DNA of 64,000 nucleotides from contig CAYJGF010000009.1 in the NCBI GenBank assembly GCA_964369965.1, positions 22,855 through 86,854 of the forward strand, given 5' to 3'. Position numbers and translations under genes: made by a program. The notes under the pieces are model-generated. The model was not told the origin of the DNA. It was given only the letters and a program-made list of their open reading frames with translations, and did no database searches. Position 1 is the stretch's first letter. Each line of letters begins with the position of its first letter. Shown piece after piece: positions 60,350 to 64,000 of this stretch. Origin of the DNA: CAYJBH01 sp964369965. GTDB taxonomy: Bacteria > Bacillota > Clostridia > Oscillospirales > Ruminococcaceae.

Positions 60350-61591
60350 TTGAACATCTTTGACGTTGCAAAGGAGTGTGCCGACGCCTTCAACAAGGCT
60401 AGCGGTATCGGATGCTCGGTCACCGACAGCTCCGGGAATAATTTAGCGGAATACGGCTACGGAATAGTGGGCTGTGAGCTTTGCTCTGCCCTTGGCAAAG
60501 TCCTTGAGGGGGATAAAACTCACTGCTCGGCAGTGCACGCATACGGCATGAGTGAGGCGGAGCGTTTTGGCGGCAGATACATCTATCGTTGCGTGATAGG
60601 ATTGAACTGTTTTGTCTCCCCTATCCTCGGTGAGGTTGGCTCTGCGGCGCGGATTACGGCAGGACCGTTTTTAATGGTGGATAAGGAGGATTTTATCGAG
60701 TGCGAGCTGAATGATTATTCGATTGCACAAAGAGATGTTGCCGGTGCGATCTTGGACAAGATACCAACCGTTGAGCCGGCGCGCATCGAGTCGTTGTCAA
60801 AAATGCTTTTTATGTCGGCAGGGTATATGTACAACCGCATGTCGTTAGATTCCATTAACGAGAGGACATACTCCCGACAGATACAGGAAAAAATCGGTGG
60901 ATACATCCACCAACTCAAAGGGGAGGAGCGTCAAAGCTACCCGATAGAAAAGGAAAAAGCGCTCCTGCGCGCCGTCACCAAAGGTGATAAAGAGAAGGCG
61001 CAGGAACTGCTCAATCAACTGCTCGGTCACATTATGTTCTCGACCGGACATGACTTCGAGCAGATAAAAGCACGCAGTTATTCGCTGATGGTTTTGATAG
61101 CACGCGCCGCCGCCGACGCCGGTGTGGAGACGGACTATGCCCTCGCGGTGGGTGACGAGGGGATGAGGATATTGCAAAAAATGCACAGCGGTGAGCAACT
61201 ATGCCTCTGGCTGTCCAAAACAGCAAACTCTCTTATGGACAGGATTTTTAAATTTCAGGATTTGCGACACTCCTTCGCAATACGCAAATGCATCGACTAT
61301 ATCGAAAAACATTATCACGAGCATATCACCCTCCAGTCGGTAGCACGGCTTGTCTTTCTCTCGGAGTCCTATGTCTCGAGGGTTTTTCACAGTGAGACGG
61401 GGCAAAGTTTTAAGGAGTACCTCAACAATGTTCGGGTGGAACACAGCAAGGAACTCCTTTTAGATGAGCGCATAAGAATAGCAGATATTGCCGCCGAGGT
61501 GGGTTTTGAGGATCAAAGCTATTTCACCAAGGTATTTAAAAAGTATGTAGGTGTCACCCCGAACAGGTATAGGGAGAAGATGGAGGGGTAA
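60350..61591 (+). CDS. PocR-domain AraC-family regulator
   Basis: A 413-residue regulator. The N-terminal part (about 1-165) is a PocR-type sensory domain with cysteines in GCELCSALGK and THCSAVH and a YRCVIGLNCF segment. A middle helical region follows, and the last 100 residues hold two AraC helix-turn-helix motifs (LQSVARLVFLSESYVSRVFH, IADIAAEVGFEDQSYFTKVF). The start is TTG directly after the luxS stop, so coupling is likely. PocR in enteric bacteria responds to 1,2-propanediol, a product of fucose breakdown, which fits this operon well; the ligand here is inference. Confidence 0.88.
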   Translation: MNIFDVAKECADAFNKASGIGCSVTDSSGNNLAEYGYGIVGCELCSALGKVLEGDKTHCSAVHAYGMSEAERFGGRYIYRCVIGLNCFVSPILGEVGSAARITAGPFLMVDKEDFIECELNDYSIAQRDVAGAILDKIPTVEPARIESLSKMLFMSAGYMYNRMSLDSINERTYSRQIQEKIGGYIHQLKGEERQSYPIEKEKALLRAVTKGDKEKAQELLNQLLGHIMFSTGHDFEQIKARSYSLMVLIARAAADAGVETDYALAVGDEGMRILQKMHSGEQLCLWLSKTANSLMDRIFKFQDLRHSFAIRKCIDYIEKHYHEHITLQSVARLVFLSESYVSRVFHSETGQSFKEYLNNVRVEHSKELLLDERIRIADIAAEVGFEDQSYFTKVFKKYVGVTPNRYREKMEG

Positions 61592-61604
61592 TCTTGTGCC
61601 GTTT

Positions 61605-61623
61605 TTCAAATTGAATGACTATA
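61605..61623. repeat. TATAGTC-family end, solo copy at dpaB stop
   Basis: The sequence TTCAAATTGAATGACTATA is one end of the TATAGTC family, closest to the 41206 copy. The dpaB TAG stop (61619-61621) lies inside it. It sits between the convergent AraC regulator and dpaB genes. Confidence 0.55.
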
Positions 61624-62191
61624 GTATCACCGGTCGTACCTGTCGTCCCGAGAGGGCGGCGTCCAACGCATCACCAATTCTTGAAAACTCGCAGACAAGG
61701 CTGGTCGGCTTCTGATAGGGTTCATCCTGACAAAGCGGCACGAAATAGTAATTTTTGGTGTTAAGCAGCCGCCCGAGGTTCTGCGCCGAGGCGGCAAGCC
61801 CGTCGTTTGTGGCGAGCGCTATGACCACCGGTCGACCGGAACGCAGGTGACTTTTCACCGCCATGGTGGCAGGGGTGTCGGTCACCCCGTTTGAGAGCTT
61901 GGCGAGCGTGTTGCCGGTGCAAGGGCAGACGAGAAGTGCATCGAACATCTTTTTCGGACCTATCGGCTCGGCGTTTGCAATGCCGGTAATAATCTCCTTT
62001 TGTGAGAGCTCCGAAAAGCGTTTTTTCCAGTATCCCGCGGTGCCAAAACGTGTGTCTATACTCGCCGCGTTAAACGACATGATAAACTGTAGGTCCGCAC
62101 CGTTTGCCGACAGCCGTTTCATCTCGGAATACACCGTCTCGAAGTTGCAAAAACTGCCACATATAACCACTCCTATAGATTTTCCTTGCAT
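61619..62191 (-). CDS. dpaB: dipicolinate synthase subunit B
   Basis: Flavoprotein-like subunit of dipicolinate synthase (SpoVFB), which makes the calcium chelator stored in endospores. It is 190 residues from MQGKSIGVVICGSFCNFE, with a flavin-binding type core and LLVCPCTGNTLAKLSNGVTD. The start at 62191 overlaps the dpaA end by 19 bases; a longer in-frame start exists but would extend deep into dpaA. Strong evidence that the organism forms endospores. Confidence 0.94.
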   Translation of the reverse strand: MQGKSIGVVICGSFCNFETVYSEMKRLSANGADLQFIMSFNAASIDTRFGTAGYWKKRFSELSQKEIITGIANAEPIGPKKMFDALLVCPCTGNTLAKLSNGVTDTPATMAVKSHLRSGRPVVIALATNDGLAASAQNLGRLLNTKNYYFVPLCQDEPYQKPTSLVCEFSRIGDALDAALSGRQVRPVIL

Positions 62192-62997
62192 AATACACCC
62201 CCTAAAATCTTGTCGACAACCGTTGCAACATAAAATGCGGCGGTCTGCGGCGTGAAACGTGACGGCAGAGCAAGCGCCCAATCGACCGTCAATCCGCATA
62301 TTGCGGCCTCCTCCTTTGGTATACCTCCGGGACTGGATGCCAGATCCTGCAAATACACATCCTTTTTTGCGTTTTTCAGCTCCTTTTGCGTGATAATCGG
62401 GCTGGGCACCGAGTTGACCACCATGTCCGCCTCTTTAATGAACTCGCCGAGCATATTCAGCTCACCCACCGTCGCACCCATCTGTTTTGCTATCTTACGA
62501 GCGCTATGACTGCGTGCCGCGACGAAAACCCGACTTCCGAATGCATTGAGCAGACGGTGAATATGCTTTGCAATCCTACCATAGCCGATCAAAAGCACAC
62601 TGCATTCCGACAATGTTTTTTGTTTTGACGCCATCAAAAGTCGTATAGCGCCCTCCGCCGACGGTATTGCATTAAGCTCGGCAAAATCGTCGTCCTTCGT
62701 GTAGTCATACACTATAGCCACGCCCTCTGCGGCATTTTTCACCTCGTCGTCAATTCGACCTCCAAAGACGGTGGCGCAAAGTTTTTTATCCAAAAGTCGA
62801 TAAAACGCATCGATTTCCTTTGTAATCGGGATGGGAAAGACGGCAAAATCGACAAATTCATCCGGCTCGTCGGTATAAACGCACACCCCTGTTTTTTCAA
62901 GCAGTTCGGCAAGAAAGACCTGCCGCGAGTCGTTGCCGACGACCCAAGCTTTAAGATTTTTTCCTTTAAAAAGTTTATCCGAGAGTTCTATGTCCAT
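62173..62997 (-). CDS. dpaA: dipicolinate synthase subunit A
   Basis: Oxidoreductase subunit of dipicolinate synthase (SpoVFA), expressed in the mother cell during sporulation. The 274-residue protein has a Rossmann motif VLLIGYGRIAKHIH at about 135-148 and the family segments ASSPGGI and WALALPSRFTPQTAA. It is the first gene of the dpaAB pair. Ribosome site AGAAAGGATG is present. The upstream region was examined for a sporulation sigma promoter, but no match was strong enough to report. Confidence 0.95.
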   Translation of the reverse strand: MDIELSDKLFKGKNLKAWVVGNDSRQVFLAELLEKTGVCVYTDEPDEFVDFAVFPIPITKEIDAFYRLLDKKLCATVFGGRIDDEVKNAAEGVAIVYDYTKDDDFAELNAIPSAEGAIRLLMASKQKTLSECSVLLIGYGRIAKHIHRLLNAFGSRVFVAARSHSARKIAKQMGATVGELNMLGEFIKEADMVVNSVPSPIITQKELKNAKKDVYLQDLASSPGGIPKEEAAICGLTVDWALALPSRFTPQTAAFYVATVVDKILGGVLCKENL

Positions 62998-63141
62998 ATA
63001 TGTGAAATCATCCTTTCTGCAATGTTATATCTATATCAATATATGGTAGTTTGTAAGGTTTTGTTAACAGGGATATTGCATTTATAGCTGTCCTTGGCAA
63101 AATGCACAAAAATATTGCTTTTTATTCTACATCCAAACCCC

Positions 63142-63169
63142 TTGACATCCCGCTCTAAAGTGGTATAAT
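63142..63169 (+). promoter_or_regulatory. strong sigma-A promoter of an orphan leader transcript
   Basis: Perfect TTGACA (63142-63147), 16-base spacer and perfect TATAAT (63164-63169). It is among the best promoter matches in the window. Transcription should begin near 63176, with no long gene downstream. Confidence 0.8.
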
Positions 63170-63200
63170 AAGGTCAAGAAACAAAGACAGTGACGAAAGA

Positions 63201-63441
63201 TCACGAAGATGTAGTCGTGAGACACATGATTAATTGTTTTCTTATTTTAAAGGAGGTGAGTAGTCCGATGGACAGTATCGACCCAGTGTCAGAACAGTTT
63301 CTGACGACCGCGCGCTTTTTTGGGAGCAAATTCGTTTAAATTACCTGATATATTGAGGGGCATACGCCGATAAAGGCTAAGGCTCTGTCACATCGGCAAA
63401 GTGCCGCATAGAGTAATTTAATCGCAGATATCAGCGGTCGA
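63201..63441 (+). ncRNA. candidate structured leader RNA
   Basis: Downstream of the strong promoter several complementary stems nest without crossing. There is a 6-bp hairpin at 63201-63206/63215-63220. A long-range stem TCGACC (63278-63283) pairs with GGTCGA (63436-63441). Inside it lie a 7-bp hairpin GTCAGAA/TTCTGAC (63288-63305) and a 9-bp stem TTAAATTAC (63336-63344) with GTAATTTAA (63413-63421). That stem encloses GGCA/TGCC (63359/63402) and GCCGAT/ATCGGC (63366/63392). The outer stem includes codons of the small ORF. No known riboswitch class was recognised. Confidence 0.5.
63268..63339 (+). CDS. 23-codon leader peptide ORF
   Basis: The ATG at 63268 has AGGAGGTGA eight bases upstream, the strongest ribosome site in the window. 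It encodes a 23-residue peptide starting MDSIDPVSEQF and ending GSKFV. The early acidic and proline residues recall Mg2+-responsive MgtL-type leader peptides, though the sequence itself is not recognised. Translation would open the outer stem of the surrounding RNA structure. No downstream gene follows on this strand within the window. Confidence 0.45.
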   Translation: MDSIDPVSEQFLTTARFFGSKFV

Positions 63442-63916
63442 CGCATTTCTTCATGGATTGGGTTGCAAGAGTGCAAGTTTAGCATTATATGTTTTTCGCA
63501 TTAATTGCAGTTGCAAATTTATTATTTCCACCAATAGGGTGTATTCCAAGAGTTATCCTATATTCCAAAAGCTGTAATAATACTTTTTGACCGCGACAGG
63601 TGTATGGATGTAAATTGATCGCACATGACTTAAAACGTAATGGGTGAAAAAAGATTTGCTCCGGTGTAATAGAACGTTTTCAAGAATGAAATCACAAGTT
63701 ATACACTATAAACACGGCATGTTTTCCGGCAGAGTAGAGATTACAGTGCAATAGATTCTATGTCATCTGATAGGTTATCATGATGTAATAGTGCATATAG
63801 TGTTTCACATTAATTTATTTAAAACGTGCACCGATAGAGAAAAACCAATTCAACAATTTAATAAAGCTGTCACTAAGCAACAAAATTGCATTGTGACAAT
63901 ACAATCCAAAAATAAA

Positions 63917-63947
63917 AACAAGCCATCACAGTATGTGGTGGCTTGTT
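63917..63947 (-). terminator. intrinsic terminator for a minus-strand gene beyond the window
   Basis: A 14-bp stem with one G-T pair (AACAAGCCATCACA, 63917-63930, with 63934-63947) and a 3-base loop. On the minus strand it is followed by a T-rich run (TTTTTATTTTT), the classic layout. The plus-strand side has no T-run. It probably ends a gene located right of position 64000. Confidence 0.75.
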
Positions 63948-64000
63948 CAGAGTGTCAAAAAAACCTGTAAATCCCTTAAAATGTCAAATTCGGTGACATG

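Larger units (their letters stand above)
62998..64000. other. one-kilobase region without a long ORF
   Basis: From the dpaA start to the window end there is no ORF of 60 codons or more on either strand. It holds a strong plus-strand promoter, a 23-codon ORF with an excellent ribosome site, a block of nested RNA stems, and near the right end a terminator for a minus-strand gene outside the window. Between about 63450 and 63900 the sequence is AT-rich, and I see no coding, repeat or structural signal there. Confidence 0.7.

Noticed and set aside
63170..63450. Known riboswitch (M-box, yybP-ykoY, c-di-AMP, TPP) or RNase P/tmRNA
   Set aside because: None of the conserved core sequences that I know for these classes could be found; it is left as an unassigned structured leader.
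63489..63590. 33-codon frame with a hydrophobic start (MFFALIAVANLL)
   Set aside because: There is no Shine-Dalgarno within 15 bases and the sequence is T-rich, so chance is likely.
63917..63947. Terminator for the plus-strand leader transcript
   Set aside because: The T-run follows the stem on the minus strand only; the plus-strand side reads CAGAGTGTC, so it fits a minus-strand gene better.

Overview
The window looks like a chromosomal stretch of an endospore-forming, anaerobic Firmicute (class Clostridia, probably a gut or rumen relative of Oscillospiraceae). The supporting evidence is gene content and order: ffs-dnaX-ybaB-recR, the rimP-nusA-ylxR-ylxQ-infB-rbfA-nrnA-truB-dprA translation operon, dipicolinate synthase dpaA/dpaB, pyruvate phosphate dikinase, reverse rubrerythrin and corrinoid methyl-transfer proteins. 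A run of 100 Ns (47534-47633) shows it is a draft assembly. No rRNA, tRNA, CRISPR array, prophage or complete insertion sequence was found.

Layout. 1-7 kb, plus strand: the end of a surface-polysaccharide export locus (ABC permease, ABC ATPase, tandem GT2 glycosyltransferase), a beta-CASP nuclease, a HisH/HisF-like pair whose HisF has lost a catalytic aspartate, and mtnN. 7-10 kb: a single-pass membrane protein of unknown function, divergent from a two-domain AAA+ ATPase. 10-21 kb: a carbohydrate locus with a GH42 beta-galactosidase, a YesM/YesN-type two-component system, an ABC sugar importer without its ATPase, and a GHL6-type glycoside hydrolase. 21-30 kb, minus strand: recR leading into an acyltransferase/zinc-ribbon/TraX trio, then ybaB, dnaX, the SRP RNA and mfd. 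30-35 kb: ppdK, a small AT-rich island with a ribbon-helix-helix protein, and an Rrf2 regulator with rubrerythrin. 35-42 kb, minus strand: a corrinoid methyl-transfer cluster (corrinoid protein, UroD-type methyltransferase fused to a thioredoxin-like domain, CobW GTPase, DUF2284 protein, corrinoid reactivase). 42-53 kb: ComFB, ChrA, rsmG and the translation operon. 53-55 kb: a membrane glycosyltransferase-like protein. 55-61.6 kb, plus strand: a tight six-gene operon of aminotransferase, SDR, sulfatase, GH29 fucosidase, luxS and a PocR-AraC regulator. 61.6-63 kb: dpaB/dpaA. The last kilobase has no long ORF, but holds a strong promoter, a perfect Shine-Dalgarno, a 23-codon ORF and nested RNA stems.

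The most notable signals are (1) a MITE-like repeat family whose ends are tandem TAGTGAA heptamers and sit exactly on the stop codons of neighbouring genes; (2) a second family with TATAGTC ends that also abuts stop codons; (3) the corrinoid/UroD-thioredoxin cluster; (4) the orphan structured leader at 63.1-63.45 kb; (5) luxS inside a sulfated-fucose operon; (6) the altered HisF; and (7) an assembly gap flanked by the same 55 bases on both sides, which makes nrnA look broken when it is probably intact.

Functions are assigned from motif recognition in the translations alone; no database search was run.
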